A stretch of 64,000 nt of DNA from contig JANRLS010000079.1 of assembly GCA_033762315.1 (NCBI GenBank), positions 1 through 64,000 of the forward strand, given 5' to 3'. Under the pieces are notes generated by a model. The model searched no databases and had not been told where the DNA came from. It saw nothing but the letters and a program-made list of their open reading frames with translations. The stretch comes from CAYLLN01 sp033762315 (lineage in GTDB: Bacteria > Planctomycetota > Planctomycetia > Pirellulales > Pirellulaceae). Positions 7,914 through 16,218 of the stretch are shown one piece after another (the first letter of the stretch is position 1; every line of letters starts with the position of its first letter). The translations under genes and the position numbers were made by a program.

Positions 7914-10900
7914 ATGCGTGGCCTCATTTTTTGCTTGGGCTGGGCCTTTTTCTGGTGGGCAGCGTTGGCGGCGGCGCAAGAGCAGCCCGCGTCTCCATCG
8001 GCCGAGTTGTCGAAAGCCGTCGAAACTGCCCAAGCGGCTCTCGACGAGCTGAAGAAGCAAGGCCAAGCCAAAACCAATCTCGGTTTCGCCGCCATGCGGA
8101 CCTTGGCGAACGCTCAGCTCGATAGCGACAATTTCGCCGCCGCTCGCGCCACGGCCCAGCAAGCGGCGGAGTTGCACGAGGAACTTTTTGGGAAAGATGA
8201 CGGGGGCACTTTCGATGCGCGCCAACTGGTCGCCGACGTCGATCGGCTCGAAAAGCTCTCGATTGATCAGCGCGTTCGCGTCCGAGCGGCCTTTGGCGAC
8301 AACACGCGATCCACACAACTGCGGCTCGCTGGAAAGGCCGCCGAGGCTCTCCCCCTGGCTCGGTCGGCGCATAAGACGACCTCAGAGCTTCTCGGCGCAC
8401 CGCACCCGCGGACGATGCAAGCACTCAACGAGTTGGCGCTCGTGCATTTGGCCCTCGGCGATTATCAAGCTTCGCTCGCGGCGAGCCAACAGGTTTTGCA
8501 AGGCCGCGAAGCCACCTTGCCGGAACGGCATCCCGACCTGGCCCTCAGCGTCTCGAATCTCGCGGTCACGCAAGAGTGGTTGAAGGACCACGCGACCGCC
8601 AAAGCCGGGCACCTGCGTGCCGCCGCGCTTTTTGAAAAACTTTACGGTCGAAACTCCGAGACCGTGGCGTCCGCTCTCAACGCGGCGGGGCGCTGCGGCT
8701 ACTTTCAGCAAGACTATCGAGAAGCGCTCCGGCTACAGACCGAGGCCCTCGCGATCTACGAGAAAATCCTGCCCGCGGAGAGCGAGCAGCTCTCATGGCA
8801 ATATGGAAACGTCGCCTCGGACCACTATGCCCTCGAAGACTACCCGAGGGCGATCGAATTTCGCCGCCGAGAACTGGCGATCCTCGAGAAGCTCGATCCC
8901 CAGAGCGCCCAAACGGCGGGCTGCCTCAATCGGCTTGGCGCGGCATTCTACAGCGATAACAAGTACTCCGAGGCCCTCGCGATTCAGCAGCGGTCGCTCG
9001 CGATTTACGAACAGCAATCGCCGGTGAATGCCACGGACATCGCCGTCACCTGCGCGAACATCGCCAGCGATTATTACGCGCTCCGCGACTATGCAAAGGC
9101 GATTGAGTTTCGCCGCCGGCAGCTGGCGAGCCTCGAATCGCTTGCGCCCGAGAGCCTCGATGTCGCCCGGTGCCTTGATGAACTTGGCGGAACGCACTAT
9201 ACCGCGCTTCAATACGAAGAGGGACTGAAGCTCAAGCAGCGGGCCCTCGCGCTCTTCGAGAAGCTGGATCCGACCAACCAGGCGAAAGTCGCCATTCTGC
9301 TGAAGGACATCGGTCACAACCTTACCGGCCTGCGCCGTTTCGACGAAGCACACGACCACCTGCGCCGCGCGCTCAAAATTCACGAGCAAGGACCAGAAAC
9401 CCTAAGCATGGCGATTTGCCTGAATGCCATTGGCTGGGCCTACTACGAAGCGGGCCGGTATCGCGACTCCCTGGAAATGTATCAGCGGGGGCTGTCGATT
9501 CGCGAGAAGCTACTGGGGCCAGAGCATGCCGACGTGGCCGCGAACCTGGCCGACCTGGCCGACAACCAGATCGAACTGGGGGACTATCCCCAATCGCTCG
9601 CGCTCCGCGAGCGGGCCTACGCCATCCGCGAGCAGGCGCTGGGGCCGGAGCATCTGAGCACCATTCGTAGCCTCAGTGAACTGGGGGCCAGCCACGACCG
9701 GATGGGAAATTTCACCAAGGCTCGCGAGTTCTATGAGAAAACATTGGCCCTCCGCGAAAAGCAGCTTGGCCCGGACGACCGCCTGGTCGGATACTCGCTC
9801 AATCATCTATGCCTGCTCTATTCGCGCATGGGACTGGCGGCCGAATCCGAAAAGGCGGGATTGCGAGCGATTGCCATCGCGGAGAAGACCGCCGGCAAGG
9901 ATAGTCTCGACATCGCCTTTTGCCTCAACAACCTCGGTCTGCTCTACAGCTCGCGCTCTGATTACGCGCCCGCTCGCCAGCATTTGGCCAGGGCGCTGGC
10001 GATCCGCGAGCGAAAACTCGGACCCACTCACCCGCAGACCGGCATCTCGCTGAATAACCTGGCCCTGGTGTACATGGACCTGCGCGACTACGCTCAGGCC
10101 ATTCCCCTGTTTTTGCGGGCGCTCGATATTTCCCGCAAGTTCAACGGTCCGGAGCATCCCGACACGGCACTCAACATGGCGAACCTGGGCTGGGCCGCCG
10201 CCCGCCTGGGACAGCTCGAAACGGCTCGCCAGTGGTATATCGCTTCGCTCGTGGTTCGTCGCAAAGCCTTGGGAAACGAGCACTACGACACGGCCGCGAC
10301 TCTCGCTAGCCTCGCCAACGTGCTCCGCCGGCAAGACAAGCTCGCCGAGGCGCTCCCGCCGTGCTTGGAGGCGTTCGCGATTCGCCAGAAAGTTCTCCCG
10401 CCCGAGCACCCCGATCTGGCGGATAGTCATGGCGAGTTGGCCTTGCTCTACGAGCGCCTCGGCGATCCGAGGGCGGAAGAGCATTATCTCAAGGCCCTGG
10501 CCATCCGCGAAAAGGCTTATGGACCGGATTCCCCCGCCGTAGCCACGACCCTGACGAACCTGGGCTCCTGGTATCAGGTGCGCAAGGAATTCGCGGCGGC
10601 CAAGCCACTCCATCAGCGGGCACTCGCGATCCGCCGGAAACACCTGGAACTGGTCGCCGAGTTGCAAGCCGAGCGGCAGCAGCTGGCGATGGCGGGGGCG
10701 TTTCGCTGGCATCTCGATTGGTACGTCGATCTCGTGGCCGAAAGTGGCGCGGAAGCGGATGACCTCTATGCCCAGGTGTTGGTCTGGAAAGGGGCGGTGC
10801 TGGCCCGGCAGCGCGCGGCCCGGCTGGGGGATGAGGGGGCCGATCCTCAGGTGGCGAAGACCCTGCAAGCGCTGCGGGATACGTCCGGCCAATTGGCGGC

Positions 10901-12671
10901 CCTCGTGCTCGACGTGCCCTCCGAGGATGGCCGCGCCGCCTGGCGCGAAAGGATCGCCCAACTGACCAACGACCGACAGCAATTGGAGGAGGAGCTTGCT
11001 CGGCTGAGTGCCGCTTTTCGCTCGCTCCAAACTCAGGAGCAAGTCTCGGTCCGGCAAATTCAAGCCGCCCTGCCGGCGGATGCCGTGCTGGTCGATCTGC
11101 TAGAGTATTCGCATCAAACGAGCGTGGAAAAAAACGACTACGAAACGCGCCTCGCGGCGTTCATCGTAAAGCCCGCGGGGGGCGTGAAGCTCGTGCCCCT
11201 CGGTGCCGGCACGCCGATTTACGCGGCGGTCGATGCATGGCGGACGAATTACGGTAGTGGGCGCGACAAGGCGGAATCGCATCGCAACTTGCGGCGAATG
11301 CTCTGGGAGCCGCTGGCAGGGCCAATCGGTGAAGCGCAAATGCTGCTGATTTCGCCCGATGGTGGCCTGGGCCGCTTTCCTTGGGCCGCGTTGCCGGTGG
11401 ATGACGCGGGGCAATACCTGATCGAACGCTTGGGGGTGGCGGTGGTTCCAGTTCCGCGGCTGATTCCGGCGCTGTTCGCGGCGCGCGTGGCCGAGGCATC
11501 CGAACCGTCGCTCTGCCTCGTGGGGGATGTCGATTTCGGGGCCGAAGCCGGTGCCGCCGGCGACCAGGTGGCCGCTCGCATTGCCGCCGGTGGGCGGGGG
11601 GGCATTTTGCGCAAGTGGCCGGCCTTGCCCGCGACCAGGGCCGAGATTCTCGCCGTTCGCGACTCGTACGAGGCCAAGCATCCGGGGAGCCCCGTCGAGG
11701 TGCTGCGCAAGGCGGGGGCGACCGAGGAGCAGCTGCGGCGGTTCGCGGTGAGATCTCGCTATCTACACCTGGCGACGCACGGCTTTTTCGCGCCGGATGA
11801 GCTCAAGTCCGTGCTTTCCGCGCCGATCGATGTCGCTGGCCAGCGCCACGCGGGCGCTTCGCCGCCGGCCGCGCCGGCCGATTTGCCGCAAATGGCGGGC
11901 ATTGGAGCGGCACTGGAAGTGAATGCCGGCAAGCTGATGGCGACGCGTGTCTTGCCGGACGGGGCCGCTGGATTGGATGGACGACTGAAGGTGGGAGACC
12001 AGCTGCTGGCGGTCGCCGAAGCGGAGGGAGAGTTCGCTTCGCTCGTCGGGCTTTCGCTAAGCGACGCGATCGCCCGCATTCGGGGGAAGGTCGAAACGCG
12101 CGTGCGGGTGAAGGTCGCCCCTGCCGACGGCGGCCAGGAGTATGTGCTGGAGCTGACTCGGCGGGCGCTGCCGCTGGCCGAAGAGGGGGCTTTGAGCATC
12201 GAGACCCTGCATCCGGGGTTGCTGTCGGGAATCGTGCTCGCGGGGGCCAACCAGCCGCCGGATCCGACCAAGGACGATGGCGTGCTCACCGCACTGGAAG
12301 TCGCCGACCTGGACCTGCGGCAGTTGGAGTTGGCCACGCTTTCGGCTTGCGAAACGGGCCTCGGCGCGACCGCCAATGGCGAGGGGCTGCTCGGCTTGCA
12401 GCGGGCCTTTCAAGTGGCGGGGGCGAAGAGTGTCGTCGCCAGCCTGTGGAAGGTGGATGACGACGCCGCGCGCGATTTGATGGAACGCTTTTACGAGAAT
12501 CTGTGGACCAAGAATATGGGCAAGCTGCAGGCGCTGCGCGAAGCGCAGCTGTGGATGCTCAAGGAGCGCGGTCCCCGCGGGTTGACCCGCATCGAGACCG
12601 GCGACACCCCACAAAATCGCCTGCCCCCTTACTACTGGGCCCCCTTCGTCTTGAGCGGTGACTGGCGCTAG
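7914..12671 (+). CDS. secreted TPR-repeat CHAT-domain (caspase-like) protein with PDZ insertion
   Basis: This giant protein has 1585 residues. It opens with a hydrophobic signal peptide (residues 1 to about 22, ending AALAAAQE). Tandem TPR repeats of the kinesin-light-chain/TPR_12 type follow to about residue 930, with repeated phrases such as ALAIREK, GPEHPD and NLA. A helical stretch to about 1050 leads to a C-terminal CHAT domain, a clan CD caspase-like peptidase fold. The catalytic His lies in LHLATHGFF (H1289) and the Cys in LSACETGLG (C1479). The 190-residue gap between them is far larger than usual and contains a PDZ-like domain (about 1320-1412; VLPDGAAGLDGRLKVGDQLL). The family acts as proteases or scaffolds in death-like or stress pathways; the substrate here is unknown. 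It has its own promoter and GAGG ribosome site. Confidence 0.92.
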   Translation: MRGLIFCLGWAFFWWAALAAAQEQPASPSAELSKAVETAQAALDELKKQGQAKTNLGFAAMRTLANAQLDSDNFAAARATAQQAAELHEELFGKDDGGTFDARQLVADVDRLEKLSIDQRVRVRAAFGDNTRSTQLRLAGKAAEALPLARSAHKTTSELLGAPHPRTMQALNELALVHLALGDYQASLAASQQVLQGREATLPERHPDLALSVSNLAVTQEWLKDHATAKAGHLRAAALFEKLYGRNSETVASALNAAGRCGYFQQDYREALRLQTEALAIYEKILPAESEQLSWQYGNVASDHYALEDYPRAIEFRRRELAILEKLDPQSAQTAGCLNRLGAAFYSDNKYSEALAIQQRSLAIYEQQSPVNATDIAVTCANIASDYYALRDYAKAIEFRRRQLASLESLAPESLDVARCLDELGGTHYTALQYEEGLKLKQRALALFEKLDPTNQAKVAILLKDIGHNLTGLRRFDEAHDHLRRALKIHEQGPETLSMAICLNAIGWAYYEAGRYRDSLEMYQRGLSIREKLLGPEHADVAANLADLADNQIELGDYPQSLALRERAYAIREQALGPEHLSTIRSLSELGASHDRMGNFTKAREFYEKTLALREKQLGPDDRLVGYSLNHLCLLYSRMGLAAESEKAGLRAIAIAEKTAGKDSLDIAFCLNNLGLLYSSRSDYAPARQHLARALAIRERKLGPTHPQTGISLNNLALVYMDLRDYAQAIPLFLRALDISRKFNGPEHPDTALNMANLGWAAARLGQLETARQWYIASLVVRRKALGNEHYDTAATLASLANVLRRQDKLAEALPPCLEAFAIRQKVLPPEHPDLADSHGELALLYERLGDPRAEEHYLKALAIREKAYGPDSPAVATTLTNLGSWYQVRKEFAAAKPLHQRALAIRRKHLELVAELQAERQQLAMAGAFRWHLDWYVDLVAESGAEADDLYAQVLVWKGAVLARQRAARLGDEGADPQVAKTLQALRDTSGQLAALVLDVPSEDGRAAWRERIAQLTNDRQQLEEELARLSAAFRSLQTQEQVSVRQIQAALPADAVLVDLLEYSHQTSVEKNDYETRLAAFIVKPAGGVKLVPLGAGTPIYAAVDAWRTNYGSGRDKAESHRNLRRMLWEPLAGPIGEAQMLLISPDGGLGRFPWAALPVDDAGQYLIERLGVAVVPVPRLIPALFAARVAEASEPSLCLVGDVDFGAEAGAAGDQVAARIAAGGRGGILRKWPALPATRAEILAVRDSYEAKHPGSPVEVLRKAGATEEQLRRFAVRSRYLHLATHGFFAPDELKSVLSAPIDVAGQRHAGASPPAAPADLPQMAGIGAALEVNAGKLMATRVLPDGAAGLDGRLKVGDQLLAVAEAEGEFASLVGLSLSDAIARIRGKVETRVRVKVAPADGGQEYVLELTRRALPLAEEGALSIETLHPGLLSGIVLAGANQPPDPTKDDGVLTALEVADLDLRQLELATLSACETGLGATANGEGLLGLQRAFQVAGAKSVVASLWKVDDDAARDLMERFYENLWTKNMGKLQALREAQLWMLKERGPRGLTRIETGDTPQNRLPPYYWAPFVLSGDWR

Positions 12672-13601
12672 GTCGATGAGCGGGAAACGGCAACCATGCC
12701 GAGGAGTTCCCCGCGCGAGCCACCTGGCGTGAAGGAGCTTGGTCGTCGTCGGATTCGCCCGCGGGGCGGAAAAAAAACTTCCCGAAATTTTGCCGGGGAC
12801 GGAGATTTTTTGGGAACCTTTTGGGGGTCCAAAGCGTTCTATACAAATGGACGAATATGCAGTATTGTTTGGCACGGGCATTCAGTCGGCGATGTTTGGC
12901 AATTTGGTGGGCGGTGAAGCGTTGTGAGTCCCCTCTGGCGAGGAGTTTTAATACCAGGTTTCCAGAAACCCCCGTGTGTGGCCCTGGTGGAAACTGACGG
13001 CGGCGGCAAAGTGCGATTTTCGGGCGGATTTTGCGGGTTCGCGGCCGGGCAGGTTTCCACGGGGGTCGAAAGGGTGGAAACCAAGGTTAAGTGGAGGCTG
13101 AATAAGGACTTAGGTCACAAAATGGGGAGAAAAGGAGGGTGACGAGTGGAAACCTTTCGGGGAGTGAGTGGTGAGTAGGTGAGCGGTAGGTGAGATTGGT
13201 CATTGGTGCTTTGTCATTGGTCATTCCCTTGGTTGGGGGCCGACCTCGCGGGGCGCGGCACGCTCGTCCAGCGGCTTATGGGAAGTCTTGTAACTATAGT
13301 AAACCGCCGGCCATTGCCGGGGCGAATAAGCGGGCAAGTGTTTGAGCGGCTCGTAGTTAGAAATCACTCGCTAACGTACGACCCTCCGCGCGGACAATAA
13401 GCGGCGGGCGACCAGGAACCAGGAACAAGTTTGTTCCCGGCTAGTCGCAGGAGTAGTCGGCTATTCGCGGGCCACCTAGCGGGACCCGCGTCTCCCTCTC
13501 CCAGTCGCCGCGCGGCCACGCTACAACAAGGTGCTTAGTCAGGCCAGCAACGGGAGAGGCCTGGCGACGTGCTCACGGCAACCTGTGCGGGAAACCTCTC
13601 C
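12672..13601. other. 930-bp intergenic region with TTTCCA/TGGAAA repeat module
   Basis: There is no credible gene here; the short frames have no family resemblance. The left part is AT-richer (runs of A and T at about 12770-12815). The centre holds the repeat module annotated separately. The right part has simple word repetition (TTGGTCATTGG and CATTGGTCATT near 13196-13226; AGGAACCAGGAAC near 13413-13426) and a short perfect palindrome, GGAACAA-gt-TTGTTCC, at 13422-13437. The gap lies after the 3' end of the CHAT gene and before the Gfo/Idh gene, whose promoter should be within it. Confidence 0.6.
12952..13154. repeat. TTTCCA/TGGAAA inverted-repeat module, copy A
   Basis: A 22-base word (TACCAGGTTTCCAG followed by AAACCCCC, 12952-12973) is identical to 46305-46326. 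It is followed in both places by GTGGCCC, three bases and TGGAAAC. About 60 bases further, GGTTTCCA and TGGAAACC face each other across 17 bases (about 13052-13082), and a further single GTGGAAACC lies near 13146. The other copy has the same order of elements. The unit is non-coding. Confidence 0.65.
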
Positions 13602-14795
13602 ATGACTACCAACGGATCGCTCAATCGGAAGCTGCGGATGGCCCTCGTCGGCGGGGGGCAAGGGGCGTTTATCGGCCGCGTTCATGCCACGGCGGCGGTG
13701 CTCGACAACCGGGCCGCTTTGGTCGCGGGTTGCCTGTCGAGCAGTCCGGAAAAGGCCAAGGCGTCGGCACCCGATTACGACATCCCGGCCGAGCGGGCTT
13801 ATGCGTCGATCGGCGAGCTGGTGCAAAAAGAGAAAGCCCTGCCGGCCGATCAGCGGATCGATTTCGTGAGCGTGGCCACGCCGAACCACACCCACTTCGA
13901 GATCGCCAAGACGGCGGCCGAGGCGGGCTTCAACGTGATCTGCGATAAGCCGCTGACATTCGACCTCGCCCAGGCGGAGGCGCTCGCCGCCACGGTCGAG
14001 AAAACCGGCGTGGTGTTTGCGGTCACGCACAACTACACGGGCTATCCGCTGGTGCGGCAAGCGCGGGAGATGATTCTGGCGGGGGAGTTGGGAGAGATCA
14101 ACGCGATTCGCTCGTTCTACATTCAAGGCTGGCTGCGGACGCGGCTCGAAACCGGCGACCAGAAGCAGGCCGCCTGGCGGACCGATCCAAAACGGAGCGG
14201 CGCGGCGGGGTGCTTCGGGGACATCGCCACGCACGCCTATAACCTGGCCCGCTACATGACGGGGCTCTTGCCGGCCGAGATCAGTTGCCACCTCAAATCG
14301 TTCGAGGCGGGGCGCCAGCTCGACGACTACGGCACCGCCATCATCAAGTTCCAAAATGGCGCGCTGGGCACGGTGACGGCGTCGCAAATCAGCCACGGCC
14401 GCGAGAACGACCTGTTCATTGAAATCGACGGCACGAAGGGGGCGATTCAGTGGCGGCAGGAAGAGCCAAACACGCTAATTCTGCGGAAGAACGGCCAGCC
14501 GCACCAGATTTATACGCGCGGCGGCGGGCCCTATTTGGGTCAGGCCGCCGCCGCCGCCAGCCGGTTGCCGCCGGGGCATCCGGAGGCGTTTTTCGAGGCG
14601 TTCGCGAACGTTTATCGGGCCGCTTACGACGCCATGATTTTGCGGGCCGAGGGGAAGAAATTCGAGCCGGTGAACACGGTTTATCCGAACGTGAACGACG
14701 GCGTCGAAGGGATGTATTTCATTCAGCAATCGGTGGCCAGCAGCCAGCAAAATGGGGCCTGGCTGCCGCTCGCGCACGGGCGAGCGAGGAAGTAG
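13602..14795 (+). CDS. Gfo/Idh/MocA family oxidoreductase
   Basis: This NAD(P)-dependent oxidoreductase (397 residues) has an N-terminal Rossmann fold (about residues 10-140; dinucleotide loop VGGGQGAFIG) and a C-terminal Gfo/Idh alpha/beta domain. The conserved CDKPL (family EKP) motif is present at about residue 120, as is the ATPNHTHFE motif. A His in GDIATHAYNL is a plausible catalytic residue. Members act on sugars, inositols or their derivatives; the substrate cannot be read from the sequence. There is no signal peptide. I chose ATG 13602 (MTTNGSLNRKLR), as the 11-residue longer form is not supported. It stands alone after the long repeat-bearing gap. Confidence 0.93.
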   Translation: MTTNGSLNRKLRMALVGGGQGAFIGRVHATAAVLDNRAALVAGCLSSSPEKAKASAPDYDIPAERAYASIGELVQKEKALPADQRIDFVSVATPNHTHFEIAKTAAEAGFNVICDKPLTFDLAQAEALAATVEKTGVVFAVTHNYTGYPLVRQAREMILAGELGEINAIRSFYIQGWLRTRLETGDQKQAAWRTDPKRSGAAGCFGDIATHAYNLARYMTGLLPAEISCHLKSFEAGRQLDDYGTAIIKFQNGALGTVTASQISHGRENDLFIEIDGTKGAIQWRQEEPNTLILRKNGQPHQIYTRGGGPYLGQAAAAASRLPPGHPEAFFEAFANVYRAAYDAMILRAEGKKFEPVNTVYPNVNDGVEGMYFIQQSVASSQQNGAWLPLAHGRARK

Positions 14796-14828
14796 GTAGT
14801 CCGCGGTCAGTTCGAAAACTTCGGGTGC

Positions 14829-14913
14829 CACGCCCAGGGCACGTGGGCGTGTCGGGGCGAAAGAACGGTACGCTCACGCCAGCGTGGGACGTGGCACCCA
14901 ACCCGAAAACTTT
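14829..14913. repeat. palindromic intergenic element with dispersed 43-bp repeat, copy 1
   Basis: The stretch holds a hairpin (CACGCCCA at 14829-14836 paired with TGGGCGTG at 14844-14851). The segment 14871-14913, read on the minus strand, matches 55679-55721 at roughly 37 of 43 positions by my alignment (core CCCACGCTGGCGTG). GGGTGCCACG (14823-14832) and CGTGGCACCC (14890-14899) form a larger inverted repeat around it. It is non-coding and could terminate the Gfo/Idh transcript. Confidence 0.6.
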
Positions 14914-14998
14914 GGTTGGACGACGCCCTGGGGCGTTTTTCGCCGGCCGATTATCGGGGATAATTTCAGTTCCGCAACAGCTCGCTCAGGAAGTTCGC

Positions 14999-15691
14999 AT
15001 GTCGGCCGATCCCTCCGCGCTTGATCCGTATCGCAGCCCGACGCTGCCCGATGCCCCGTATGCCGCAACGGGGGGCTCGCGGCGGCCGGGCTGGCTGACG
15101 GCGCTGTGCGTGGTGTGCATCGTGCTCGGGGCGCTGGGAGTGACCAGCGGCCTGTTCGGCGTCGCGGGGGCGGCGCTCGGCGAGACGCTGCAAAAGGCGA
15201 TGAGCCCGAAGAATCCCCCCGGCGCGACCGACGAAATGCAGCAACTGAGCCAGCAGTTTCAGGACCAGATGAACGACGTGCAGCAGCGGTTTTTCGCGGG
15301 CATTTTGGGGGCCGCGATCGCCCGCATTTTCGTGGCGGGGTTTCTGCTGTTTGGCGGGCTGCAAGGGCTGGGGCTCAAGGAGCGCGGCCGGAAAATGCTG
15401 CTGGCGGCGTGCCTCGCGGCGATCGTGTTCGAGCTTGGCCACATGATTTTGCAGACGCTGGTGAACATGGAAATGATGAACGCCTTTAACACGTTTCTCG
15501 AGGGGCTGAGCCAGTCGCTGGCCAGTTCGCCCGGCCGGGCAGGGGTCGAAACGATGCTGGGAATCATGCGCGGGGCGATGGTGTTTGGCATGGTGCTGCA
15601 ATACTTGCTGGTGCTGGGCAAGCTGGTGGTTTATGGGTGGGGTTCGCTCTATCTCAGGCGGCCGAACGTGCGGGCCGTATTCGCCCCTTGA
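14999..15691 (+). CDS. hypothetical membrane protein, four predicted TM segments
   Basis: This is a 230-residue protein of unknown function. A short hydrophilic N-terminus rich in Pro and Tyr (MSADPSALDPYRSPTLPD) precedes a first membrane segment (about 34-55). A periplasmic or cytosolic loop with a helical Gln/Met-rich stretch (DEMQQLSQQFQDQMNDVQQ) follows, then three more hydrophobic segments. The N-terminal DPYRSP pattern is common in planctomycete membrane proteins of unknown role. I chose ATG 14999 because the longer frame runs back through the Gfo/Idh gene. It ends 12 bp before coaD and may be cotranscribed with it. Confidence 0.8.
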   Translation: MSADPSALDPYRSPTLPDAPYAATGGSRRPGWLTALCVVCIVLGALGVTSGLFGVAGAALGETLQKAMSPKNPPGATDEMQQLSQQFQDQMNDVQQRFFAGILGAAIARIFVAGFLLFGGLQGLGLKERGRKMLLAACLAAIVFELGHMILQTLVNMEMMNAFNTFLEGLSQSLASSPGRAGVETMLGIMRGAMVFGMVLQYLLVLGKLVVYGWGSLYLRRPNVRAVFAP

Positions 15692-15703
15692 CGAGGCGCT
15701 TCG

Positions 15704-16210
15704 ATGACTCACTCCGACTCGCGCATCGCCGTCTATACCGGTTCGTTCGATCCGCTCACGCTGGGGCATCTCAACGTGATCGAGCGGGCCGCCCGGCTGG
15801 TCGATACGCTCATCGTCGGCATTGGCATCAACACCGAGAAGGCGGCGCTCTTTTCGCCGGCCGAGCGGGCCGAGCTGCTGGCGGCATCGACGGCTCATTT
15901 GACGAACATCGACATCCGCCCGTTCTCAAACCTGGCGGTCGAGTTCGTCCGCCAGTGCGGAGCGCGGGTGATGATTCGGGGCGTCCGCCCGCTGACCGAT
16001 CTGGCGGGCGAGTTCACGATGATGATGGCCAACAAGCACCTCGACGCGGGAATCGAAACGGTGTTCCTCATGGCGGACGAGGAATTCGCCCACGTCAGCA
16101 GCTCGCTGATCAAGCAAATCACGCCGCTGGCCGGCGACGAAATGCTGCGGCGATTCGTCCCCGCCGCCATCATTCCCGCCTTGCGGGCCAAGATTCGCCG
16201 GCAAGATTGA
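15704..16210 (+). CDS. coaD: phosphopantetheine adenylyltransferase
   Basis: This is the penultimate enzyme of coenzyme A synthesis; it joins AMP to 4'-phosphopantetheine in the cytosol. At 168 residues it has the usual length. The nucleotidyltransferase motif TGSFDPLTLGHLNVIERAA is near the N-terminus. The second conserved region is also present: RGVRPLTDLAGEFTMMMANK, the ETVFLM strand and the S-S-S-L-I-K signature (HVSSSLIKQI). It converges with the glycerophosphodiesterase gene, 8 bp away. Confidence 0.97.
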   Translation: MTHSDSRIAVYTGSFDPLTLGHLNVIERAARLVDTLIVGIGINTEKAALFSPAERAELLAASTAHLTNIDIRPFSNLAVEFVRQCGARVMIRGVRPLTDLAGEFTMMMANKHLDAGIETVFLMADEEFAHVSSSLIKQITPLAGDEMLRRFVPAAIIPALRAKIRRQD

Positions 16211-16218
16211 ACGGCCAG

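Noticed and set aside
12739..12927. 62-codon open frame after the CHAT gene
   Set aside because: No ribosome site, no family resemblance, and it lies in an AT-richer non-coding stretch.
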